A stretch of 64,000 nucleotides of DNA, from the NCBI RefSeq assembly GCF_045310695.1, contig NZ_JBJIAA010000004.1, positions 62,001 through 126,000 on the forward strand, in the 5' to 3' direction. Numbering within the stretch: position 1 is the first letter of the stretch; each line of letters begins with the position of its first letter. A program made the position numbers and the translations under genes. This stretch comes from Clostridium_S neuense (GTDB lineage Bacteria > Bacillota > Clostridia > Clostridiales > Clostridiaceae). Shown piece by piece: positions 34,289 to 41,416 of this stretch. A model generated the notes under the pieces. That model was not told the DNA's origin and did not search any database. It was given only the letters and a program-made list of their open reading frames with translations.

Positions 34289-36325
34289 TTAATTAAAACA
34301 TATATATCTAGACGTACTTTTTAATTTTTCAGCAATATACTTTTTAATTCTTATATCTTCCTTAGAATTACTTAAAATAAGCTTTTTTGCTTCTTCATTT
34401 GCCAACTTAAGTATATCAATATCATCCACAACATCACTTATAATAAGTTCATTATCCCCACTTTGCCTTATTCCAAAAACCTCCCCGCTTCCACGAAGCT
34501 TTAAATCCTGCTCGGAAATATAAAAACCATCCGTACTTTCCGATATTATTCTCATCCTTTTTTCAACTATTTTATTTTTAATTTCAGCTATTAAAATACA
34601 ATAAGAATTATATTCTCCGCGCCCAACTCTTCCTCTAAGCTGGTGAAGCTGCGCTAAACCAAATCTCTCTGCATTTTCAATAATCATAACAGATGCATTA
34701 GGTACATTTACTCCTACCTCTATAACTGTAGTTGATACAAGCACCTTTATATTTCCAGCCTTAAATTCATTCATTATTCTATCCTTATCCTTTGGAGGCA
34801 TCTTTCCATGAAGCATTTCAATTTCTACCTTGCTAAAATATGTATTTTTTAATTCTTCATATAGTTTTTGCACAGAAGTGAGCTTAAGTTCATCATTTTC
34901 TTCAACCAGTGGACATACTACATATATTTGCCTTCCTTCTTCAATCTGCTTTAAAGCAAAATTATAGACTCTGCTCTTTTCACTGCTTTTTATATAGTAG
35001 GTTTCAATTTTTTTTCTTCCAGGAGGAAGCTCATCTATTATAGACACATCCAAATCACCATATAAATATAATGACAAGGTTCTTGGTATAGGAGTGGCTG
35101 TCATTACAAGCACATCAACATTATTTCCCTTATTAAAAAGCCTATTTCTTTGCATAACTCCAAATCTATGAAGTTCGTCTGTAACAATCATCCCTAGATT
35201 TTTAAATTCAACATTATCTTCAATTAAAGCATGAGTACCTATAATCAAATCAATTTCGTTATTTTTTAATTTTTCTTTTATTTCATTCTTTCTTTTTGCA
35301 GTTACACTTCCTGTTAAAATTTCTATACTCACATTAAATCCATGGAATAAATTATTAGCTTCTTTAAAATGCTGGTTTGCTAAAATTTCTGTAGGAGCCA
35401 TTAATGCACCTTGATAACCGTTCTTTATAACATTAAAAAGCGCAATCAAAGCAACTACAGTTTTACCTGAACCTACGTCACCTTGAACAAGCCTATTCAT
35501 AGAATTTGACCGCTTCTCATCCATGAGAACCTCTCTTATGACCCTATTTTGTGCATTTGTAAGCTTAAATGGCAATTTTTCCTTTAATACTTTGAGTTCT
35601 GGTGATATTTTAAAGGCAAAGCCTTTATTATTAGCTTTAACGTACTCTTTAAGCATTAATATTTTTAACGAATATGTAAATAATTCTTGAAATTTAAGTC
35701 TCCTCCTGCTTTCAACAAGTTCAGCACTATCTTTAGGACTATGAATTCCTCTAAGTGCTCTATCAAGTTCATAGAAATTGTACTTTTCAGTAATCCATTT
35801 AGGCATATTTTCACTGATTTTAACTTGTTTTAATAATTCCAATATTATTCTTATAAAAAAACTATTTTTTAAGGTTCCAGAAAGAGCATACTTAGGTACT
35901 ATTTTGTTGTTATCTTCTATATCGCCACTTAAAATAACAGGATTATTTATTGTAATTTCTTTACTGGTCTTTTTAATTTTTCCCATTACCTTATACCAGC
36001 TATTATAATTAAACTTACTTTTTACATAAGGTTGATTAAACCACACAGCATAAAAATTATTTTTTCCATCAGAAAATAGCATTTTAGTTACAGTTTTTCC
36101 GCTCCTAGATCTAAATTCCCTTTCTAACCTTATTGGCATACAGTTTAAAACTACTTTATCACCATCTTGAGTATCTAATATAGATGGGCATGAAGATATA
36201 TTATCATAGGATTTTGGAAAATACAAAAGCAAATCCATTATAGAAAATATACCACACTTATTTAACTTTTCCGCCATTTTAGGTCCAATTCCTTTTAAAT
36301 TAGATATATCAGCATTGATATCCAT
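34289..36325 (-). CDS. recG: ATP-dependent DNA helicase RecG
   Basis: 678 residues from the ATG at 36325 behind GGGGTGGAAAGCT. It drives branch migration and fork reversal in recombination and repair. An N-terminal wedge/OB domain (LKGIGPKMAEKL at the start) precedes the helicase core: RLVQGDVGSGKTVVALIA (Walker A), TDELHRFG (in place of DEQHRFG), VMTATPIPRTL, EVGVNVPNASVMIIENAERFGLAQLHQLRGRVGRG. It follows fakA with a terminator between, as in Bacillus. Confidence 0.97.
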   Translation of the reverse strand: MDINADISNLKGIGPKMAEKLNKCGIFSIMDLLLYFPKSYDNISSCPSILDTQDGDKVVLNCMPIRLEREFRSRSGKTVTKMLFSDGKNNFYAVWFNQPYVKSKFNYNSWYKVMGKIKKTSKEITINNPVILSGDIEDNNKIVPKYALSGTLKNSFFIRIILELLKQVKISENMPKWITEKYNFYELDRALRGIHSPKDSAELVESRRRLKFQELFTYSLKILMLKEYVKANNKGFAFKISPELKVLKEKLPFKLTNAQNRVIREVLMDEKRSNSMNRLVQGDVGSGKTVVALIALFNVIKNGYQGALMAPTEILANQHFKEANNLFHGFNVSIEILTGSVTAKRKNEIKEKLKNNEIDLIIGTHALIEDNVEFKNLGMIVTDELHRFGVMQRNRLFNKGNNVDVLVMTATPIPRTLSLYLYGDLDVSIIDELPPGRKKIETYYIKSSEKSRVYNFALKQIEEGRQIYVVCPLVEENDELKLTSVQKLYEELKNTYFSKVEIEMLHGKMPPKDKDRIMNEFKAGNIKVLVSTTVIEVGVNVPNASVMIIENAERFGLAQLHQLRGRVGRGEYNSYCILIAEIKNKIVEKRMRIISESTDGFYISEQDLKLRGSGEVFGIRQSGDNELIISDVVDDIDILKLANEEAKKLILSNSKEDIRIKKYIAEKLKSTSRYICFN

Positions 36326-36352
36326 AGCTTTCCACCCCAAAACAATTTCTAT

Positions 36353-36379
36353 AAAAAAGAAAGTAGCACTGCTACTTTC
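36353..36379 (-). terminator. Rho-independent terminator between fakA and recG
   Basis: On the minus strand GAAAGTAGC-AGT-GCTACTTTC is followed by TTTTTTA, 33 bp past the fakA-type gene. Confidence 0.88.
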
Positions 36380-36411
36380 CTTTTTACTTTATAAAACTTC
36401 ACAATAAATAT

Positions 36412-38055
36412 CTACTCAACAGATACTATAAAGTAATACAATGGCTGCTGACCATAGCTGCACTGTACATCCTTATCTGAATATTTTTCCTCAAGTTTTT
36501 TTACTAACTTATCTACTTCGGCTTTGTTTGAGTCCTTTCCATAATAAATAGAAATAAGTTCACTATTATCGTCAATCATACTATCTATAATCTCTTCACA
36601 AACTTCATAAACATTATTTCCAACTTTTTTTATTTTTCCCTCAACAAGACCCAATATATCATTTTCTTTTATAACTTCTCCATCCATTTCAGTATCCCTA
36701 ACTGCATAAGTTACAGAGCCTGTCTTTACATTCTTAATAGCATCCGATAATTTTTCAATATTATCCTTTGCTTCTCCATCGTAATCAAATTCAGCAAGAC
36801 AAGTAATTGCTTGAGGTATTGTAGTTGTAGGAATTACATATACATTTTTTTCAGCTAATTCTTTAGCCTGATTTGCTGCCATAATTATATTTTTGTTATT
36901 CGGGAATACTATTATATTTTCAGCATTAACTTCATTAATACTTGAAAGTATATCCTGAGTACTTGGATTCATGGTCTGACCGCCTTCTATTACCCTGTCA
37001 ACACCTAGGTCCTTAAATATATTTGATATTCCTTCTCCTAGAGCAACTGATATAAAGCCATATTTTTTGTTTTCATTTTCTGTAGAAACTTCATTAAAAC
37101 CTGATTTTTCTTCAGCTTCTGTTTTAAGTCCAAGAACTTCTCTGTGCTCTTCTCTCATGTTATCTATTTTAATTTTAGAAAGTTCTCCAAGTTTTACAGC
37201 CTTTGATAAAACAAGACCAGGATCATTAGTATGTATGTGAACTTTTGTTATATCATCCACATTTACAACTATCATACTATCTCCTATTTTAGATATATCA
37301 TTTCTAAATTCTGTAACATCGGCTTCATTTGAATGTATTATAAATTCTGTACAATAACCAAATTTTATTTCTTCATCGACGTTAACTCCAGCTGTTTTAA
37401 CGGTTTTAGATGTTTTTATCTCTCCGTTAAGTTCCACCTTCAAATCATCTTTTAATGCCTCATACATTCCTTTTAATATTATAAGAAGTCCTGTTCCGCC
37501 AGAATCCACAACATTTGCTTTTTTTAAAACTGGAAGCATTTCTGGTGTTCTATTTAATGTTTCTTCACTAAATTTACATACCTCTTCTAGGAGTTCTGTA
37601 ATATCAGTTTTATCGCTTTTTAATGCACTTTCTCCAGCACTTCTTATTATAGTTAAAATAGTACCTTCTGTCGGTCTCATTACAGCTTTATATGCAAAGT
37701 TTGCTCCTTCCATTAAACAATGTGAAAATTTTTCACTATCAACTATCTCAGCATTGCCAATTCCATTGGAAATTCCCCTTAGAATTTGTGATAATATTAC
37801 TCCTGAGTTGCCCCTTGCTCCCATAAGTGCACCTTTGGCTAACTTTTTAGATATTTCACCAATTGTACTATTTTTAGAACCATTAACTTCTAAAACCGCA
37901 TTTCTGAAAGTCATGGACATATTAGTTCCTGTATCTCCATCTGGCACAGGAAAAACGTTTAATGAGTTTACAAATTCTTTTTGTTCTTCTAGTCTATTGC
38001 AGGCATTTACGATCATATTATAAAAACTATGCCCATCTATTGTTAAGTGTTTCAA
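36412..38055 (-). CDS. fakA: DAK2-domain protein YloV, fatty acid kinase A type
   Basis: 547 residues. FakA-type proteins phosphorylate fatty acids bound to FakB partners, feeding exogenous lipids to PlsX/PlsY. The N-terminal DAK2 kinase domain (1-200) has NVFPVPDGDTGTNMSMT and GARGNSGVILSQILRG, the nucleotide and metal sites. A middle domain includes VHIHTNDPG. A C-terminal DegV-like half (about 330-547) carries EGGQTMNPST. It is cotranscribed after the Asp23 protein. No fakB gene is in this window. Confidence 0.93.
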   Translation of the reverse strand: MKHLTIDGHSFYNMIVNACNRLEEQKEFVNSLNVFPVPDGDTGTNMSMTFRNAVLEVNGSKNSTIGEISKKLAKGALMGARGNSGVILSQILRGISNGIGNAEIVDSEKFSHCLMEGANFAYKAVMRPTEGTILTIIRSAGESALKSDKTDITELLEEVCKFSEETLNRTPEMLPVLKKANVVDSGGTGLLIILKGMYEALKDDLKVELNGEIKTSKTVKTAGVNVDEEIKFGYCTEFIIHSNEADVTEFRNDISKIGDSMIVVNVDDITKVHIHTNDPGLVLSKAVKLGELSKIKIDNMREEHREVLGLKTEAEEKSGFNEVSTENENKKYGFISVALGEGISNIFKDLGVDRVIEGGQTMNPSTQDILSSINEVNAENIIVFPNNKNIIMAANQAKELAEKNVYVIPTTTIPQAITCLAEFDYDGEAKDNIEKLSDAIKNVKTGSVTYAVRDTEMDGEVIKENDILGLVEGKIKKVGNNVYEVCEEIIDSMIDDNSELISIYYGKDSNKAEVDKLVKKLEEKYSDKDVQCSYGQQPLYYFIVSVE

Positions 38056-38068
38056 TTTTAGTACCTCC

Positions 38069-38416
38069 TTAGACTCTTACACCTTGCACATTTACTGTTA
38101 TACTTGAAACCTTTAGTCCTGTGTAATTCTCTACATTGTATCTTACTTTCTGAATTATATTATTTGCTATAACTGAAATTTTTGTACCATATTCAACTAT
38201 AATATATAACTCAACAACCAATTTGTTTTCCTTACAATTTATTTTAACACCCTTGCTTAGATTTCCGCCTTTTATGAGTTCCCAAAACCCATCTTTAGCA
38301 TTCTTAGAAGCCATACCAACTACACCGTAACACTCCATAGTTGCAACCCCTATGATATTAGCAAGTGTTTCCACAGAAAAATTTATATTCCCATTTTCAT
38401 TGGAAATCTGCATCAT
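38069..38416 (-). CDS. Asp23/Gls24 family protein (YloU-like)
   Basis: 115 residues from the first of two adjacent ATGs at 38416, behind AAGGAGGAATTTAAA; a frame extension to 38443 would start before that site. The single Asp23 domain shows ANIIGVATMECYGVVGMASK, then VELYIIVEYGTKI and VNVQGVRV at the end. The family is linked to alkaline stress and the membrane in staphylococci. It lies before fakA, as yloU-yloV do in Bacillus. The exact role is unknown. Confidence 0.92.
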   Translation of the reverse strand: MMQISNENGNINFSVETLANIIGVATMECYGVVGMASKNAKDGFWELIKGGNLSKGVKINCKENKLVVELYIIVEYGTKISVIANNIIQKVRYNVENYTGLKVSSITVNVQGVRV

Positions 38417-38449
38417 TTTAAATTCCTCCTTACTTATAAGCATAATACA

Positions 38450-38478
38450 ATTTTATATTAAAACAAACAATTATTCAA
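38450..38478 (-). promoter_or_regulatory. Promoter of the asp23-fakA unit
   Basis: TTGAAT (38473-38478), a 17-bp spacer and TAAAAT (38450-38455). A second overlapping possibility is TTGTTT-17-TATTAT. A perfect palindrome, TAGCAATT-T-AATTGCTA (38485-38501), lies just upstream, between this promoter and the divergent rpmB promoter. Confidence 0.6.
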
Positions 38479-38529
38479 TAAGTTTAGCAATTTAATTGCT
38501 ATAATTTGTGAAAAGAAATTAATTTTCTC

Positions 38530-38559
38530 TTGCATATTTTGCTCAATATATGATAAAAT
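38530..38559 (+). promoter_or_regulatory. Promoter of rpmB
   Basis: TTGCAT (38530-38535), an 18-bp spacer ending TGA and TAAAAT (38554-38559), 57 bp before rpmB. Confidence 0.65.
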
Positions 38560-38615
38560 ATGATATGTGTTTTGTTTGGAATGTATTTCTTACATATATA
38601 AGGGAGGTGTATACA

Positions 38616-38807
38616 ATGTCAAGAAAATGCGATATATGCGGAAAAGGTGTTGTTGCTGGCGTACAATATAGTCATGCACATAATCAATCAAAAAGAACAT
38701 GGCTTCCTAATATAAGAACAGTTAAAGCTGTAGTTAATGGAACTCCAAAAACTATTCATGTATGTACTAGATGCTTACGTTCAGGAAAAGTACAGCGTGC
38801 TATATAA
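38616..38807 (+). CDS. rpmB: 50S ribosomal protein L28
   Basis: 63 residues starting at the ATG at 38616, with AAGGGAGGTGTATACA upstream. Open-frame codons before it are not part of the gene. The sequence begins SRKCDICGKGVVAG with a first CxxC pair and ends CTRCLRSGKVQRAI with the second pair, so it is the zinc-binding form. It is the only plus-strand gene in the 34-54 kb block, divergent from asp23 and facing spoVM, as in Bacillus. Confidence 0.97.
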   Translation: MSRKCDICGKGVVAGVQYSHAHNQSKRTWLPNIRTVKAVVNGTPKTIHVCTRCLRSGKVQRAI

Positions 38808-38810
38808 AAT

Positions 38811-38848
38811 AAAAAATGCAGTTGTTTATCAATTGCATTTTTTATTTT
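38811..38848 (+). terminator. Rho-independent terminator after rpmB
   Basis: AAAAATGCAGTTG pairs with CAATTGCATTTTT (one mismatch pair) around TTTAT, followed by TTATTTTT. Confidence 0.88.
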
Positions 38849-38861
38849 TAAAATTTTATGT

Positions 38862-38936
38862 TTAACTTTTTTTCCTTACAAAAATCTTAATTAAACTAGA
38901 CAAAAATTTCGGAAGCTTTACGGCAATAATTTTCAT
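38862..38936 (-). CDS. spoVM: Stage V sporulation protein M (SpoVM), 24 residues
   Basis: A 24-residue gene with a GGAGGGAATATAGT ribosome-binding site and ATG at 38936. The peptide begins MKIIAVKLPKFLSSLIKIF and ends in basic residues. The KLPKFL core and the amphipathic-helix pattern match SpoVM of Bacillus subtilis (MKFYTIKLPKFL...). SpoVM recognises the convex curve of the forespore membrane and recruits the ATPase SpoIVA to start coat assembly; spoIVA is at 58981-60459 in this same window. The position between rpmB and thiN is exactly that of Bacillus spoVM. Confidence 0.92.
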   Translation of the reverse strand: MKIIAVKLPKFLSSLIKIFVRKKS

Positions 38937-39007
38937 ACTATATTCCCTCCTAAATATGATCACAAAATACACTATTATCTATAATATAATTATATGCATT
39001 TAAATAA

Positions 39008-39181
39008 TCAATTATGGCAATGTTCTATTAAATACCACCCTAAATATATAAGTCCTGCTCCAACGGCAATTATCCACCCGCAAACTGGTATTATAACAGC
39101 AATTATTACACCTGCACCTACAGAGGCAACTATTAATCCAATATTATTTTTTTGGATTTTCTTTTTAAAGCTTTTTGACAT
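39008..39181 (-). CDS. 57-residue membrane protein of unknown function
   Basis: It starts at the ATG at 39181 behind an AAAGGAGGTGCTTGTT site. A lysine-rich N-terminus (SKSFKKKIQKNN) is followed by one long or two tightly packed Gly/Ile/Val-rich hydrophobic segments (about residues 15-50) and the polar tail EHCHN. I do not recognise the family. It lies between thiN and spoVM, where Bacillus has nothing. A perfect 12-bp hairpin lies directly against its ribosome-binding site. A role in sporulation or membrane stress is possible but unproven. Confidence 0.7.
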   Translation of the reverse strand: MSKSFKKKIQKNNIGLIVASVGAGVIIAVIIPVCGWIIAVGAGLIYLGWYLIEHCHN

Positions 39182-39194
39182 AACAAGCACCTCC

Positions 39195-39232
39195 TTTAGT
39201 AATCCATTAATATTATATGCTGGATTACTAAA
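39195..39232 (-). promoter_or_regulatory. 12-bp hairpin abutting the ribosome-binding site of the 57-residue gene
   Basis: TTTAGTAATCCA (39195-39206) pairs perfectly with 39221-39232 around a 14-base loop. On the minus strand the stem's 3' arm runs directly into AAAGGAGG. It also lies 12 bp past the thiN stop. It has no T-run on this strand, so it is more likely an mRNA end protector or translation control than a terminator. Confidence 0.5.
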
Positions 39233-39244
39233 AAAGTTTACTCA

Positions 39245-39880
39245 TTAATCTCTAGATTTAAATACAATTACATATCCTTCTTCAAAGCTTATTTTAACAC
39301 TTCCGTCTAAAAATTCATTTGATATTGTTCTCGGATCTCCAAATTTTAAATTATAATTTTTTAGGGGATACTTCGCTCCCTCTATAGATAAATTTTCAAC
39401 TTCATTCATATATGCTTGTATTGAAAACATCTCACCTTTTTCGCCGCTTAATATACATGTTTTATCTATTATAAATATGGTATTGTTATCATCCTTTATA
39501 CATGCTTTTATTCCTTTTTTTACACATCTTAGAAGCAGGCCCATATTTCCAAAGAGATGATCTAGTCTTGTACCCGTACAACCTAAAAAAACCACTTCAG
39601 TTACATCAAGCTTTAAAGCCTCTGAAAGTGCAAGTTCAGTATCTGTAAAATCCTTTTCCTTAGGGTATTTAAGTACATTAACACAGTTATTCTTATAGTA
39701 CTCAAAAGCTTCTATAGCTATAGAATCAAAATCTCCAAGTAAAATATTAGGCCTTATATTATATTTATGTAGACAATTCGCACCACTATCAGCACATATT
39801 AAAAAATCACAATTTTTTATTTCCTTCATTAAAAGCTCTTTAGATGGTTCTTTACCACCGGAAATTACAACTACCTTCAT
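39245..39880 (-). CDS. thiN: Thiamine pyrophosphokinase
   Basis: 211 residues. It converts thiamine to thiamine diphosphate using ATP. Motifs are FLICADSGANCLHKY, LLGDFDSI, EKDFTDTELAL and FLGCTGTRLDH, with the ATP and thiamine sites of the family. It shares one base with the rpe start region (rpe ends at 39880), so rpe and thiN are translationally coupled, as in Bacillus. Confidence 0.94.
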   Translation of the reverse strand: MKVVVISGGKEPSKELLMKEIKNCDFLICADSGANCLHKYNIRPNILLGDFDSIAIEAFEYYKNNCVNVLKYPKEKDFTDTELALSEALKLDVTEVVFLGCTGTRLDHLFGNMGLLLRCVKKGIKACIKDDNNTIFIIDKTCILSGEKGEMFSIQAYMNEVENLSIEGAKYPLKNYNLKFGDPRTISNEFLDGSVKISFEEGYVIVFKSRD

Positions 39881-40533
39881 TAATTTATGCTTCCTTTTAA
39901 TAAATTTATATTTTCTTCTATTGCATTATCTTTAAAAACAGCCGAACCAGCTACCACTACATTAGCTCCTGCTTCTACTACATTTTTTATGTTACCTGCA
40001 CCAATCCCACCATCTGCTTCAATTAAAATATCCTTATTCATATTTTTTGAAAGTTCTTTTACTTCTCTTATTTTATCCAAAGAATAATCAATAAATTTTT
40101 GTCCACCATAACCAGGGTTAACAGTCATTATAAGTACCATATCTACTAATCCTAATATATCCTTAATACACATTACCGGTGTTCCTGGATTTAACGCAAC
40201 AGCTGCTTTTATTCCAAAGCTTTTTATGTAATTAATTGTTCTATCGATATGCTTATCAGTTTCATAATGAATTGTTATAATATCTGCCCCACATTTTACA
40301 AACTCTTCTATATATCTTGATGGATTCTCTATCATAAGATGAACATCAAAGGTTTTTTTAGTATATTTTCTTATAGACTTTATTATAGGAAAGCCAAAGC
40401 TAATATTAGGTACAAAATTACCATCCATTACATCAATATGTATAAAATCAGCCTTAGAATTTTCCAAAATTTTTATTTGTTCTCCAAGCTTTGAGAAATC
40501 TGCTGATAAGATTGATGGCGCTAATTTAATCAT
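39880..40533 (-). CDS. rpe: Ribulose-phosphate 3-epimerase
   Basis: 217 residues, a TIM barrel. It interconverts ribulose 5-phosphate and xylulose 5-phosphate. Conserved strands LAPSILSADFSKLGEQI, HIDVMDGNFVPNISFG, MTVNPGYGGQKFI and EADGGIGAGN carry the metal and phosphate sites. It overlaps the end of rsgA by 4 bp and the start of thiN by 1 bp. Confidence 0.97.
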   Translation of the reverse strand: MIKLAPSILSADFSKLGEQIKILENSKADFIHIDVMDGNFVPNISFGFPIIKSIRKYTKKTFDVHLMIENPSRYIEEFVKCGADIITIHYETDKHIDRTINYIKSFGIKAAVALNPGTPVMCIKDILGLVDMVLIMTVNPGYGGQKFIDYSLDKIREVKELSKNMNKDILIEADGGIGAGNIKNVVEAGANVVVAGSAVFKDNAIEENINLLKGSIN

Positions 40534-41396
40534 TTATACTTCCTCCTACTCTTAAGTTCTTCCAGAGTATTTACATAAAAATCATATCTGCTTTTATGTA
40601 TTTCACCTCGATTTACAGCTTCTTTAACTTCACAACTAGGTTCTTTATAATGAAGGCAACCTGAAAACTTGCACATATCACTGTATTTTAAGAATTCAGG
40701 AAATAATTCCTTAAGCTCCTGAGGCTCTAAAAATTTTATATCAAGAGAAGAGAACCCTGGGGTGTCAACTAAAAAGCCCCCATTAAGTTCTATAAGCTCA
40801 CTATGTCTTGTTGTGTGCTTACCTCTCTTTATTTTTTCACTTATATCTCCAGTTTCCATTGCTTTCTTACCTACTAATTCATTAAATATAGTAGATTTTC
40901 CAACTCCAGAAACTCCACATACTACAGTTATATTTCCATCTAACCTATCCCTTAAAGCATCTAAACCAATTCCGCCTTTAGCACTTAACATTACATATTC
41001 ACAACCTATTTGCTTTACAATACCCTCCATATAGGAAATTTCATCCTTGGAAGCTAAATCTATTTTGTTAAAACATATAACCGGCTTTATTTTTTTTGCT
41101 TCACATAAAACAAGAAATTTATTAAATAAATCACTATTAAAATCAGGATTCCGCACAGCAAATACTACAAATGCTTGAGTGATATTGGCTACAAGCGGTC
41201 TTTTAAGTTCATTAAATCTAGTTTCAATTTTATCTATTACGCCTTTGTCATCCTTAACAGATATTTCTACTCTGTCACCAACAATAGGTGTCATTTCATT
41301 AAATCTAAATTTTCCTCTTGCCTTACATTCATATATTTTTTCACCAACTTTTATATAATAAAATCCTGCTATACCTTTAACTATTATCCCTTGCAT
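40530..41396 (-). CDS. rsgA: Ribosome small-subunit-dependent GTPase RsgA
   Basis: 288 residues. It is a circularly permuted GTPase that checks late 30S assembly. An N-terminal OB domain (to about 70) is followed by G4 (CFNKIDL), then G1 GVSGVGKSTIFN and DTPGFSS. The C-terminal zinc cluster runs C...CLHYKEPSCEV. It lies after prkC, as cpgA/yloQ does in Bacillus, where PrkC can phosphorylate it. Confidence 0.96.
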   Translation of the reverse strand: MQGIIVKGIAGFYYIKVGEKIYECKARGKFRFNEMTPIVGDRVEISVKDDKGVIDKIETRFNELKRPLVANITQAFVVFAVRNPDFNSDLFNKFLVLCEAKKIKPVICFNKIDLASKDEISYMEGIVKQIGCEYVMLSAKGGIGLDALRDRLDGNITVVCGVSGVGKSTIFNELVGKKAMETGDISEKIKRGKHTTRHSELIELNGGFLVDTPGFSSLDIKFLEPQELKELFPEFLKYSDMCKFSGCLHYKEPSCEVKEAVNRGEIHKSRYDFYVNTLEELKSRRKYK

Positions 41397-41416
41397 AAAT
41401 CCTCCAGTTATAAAAT

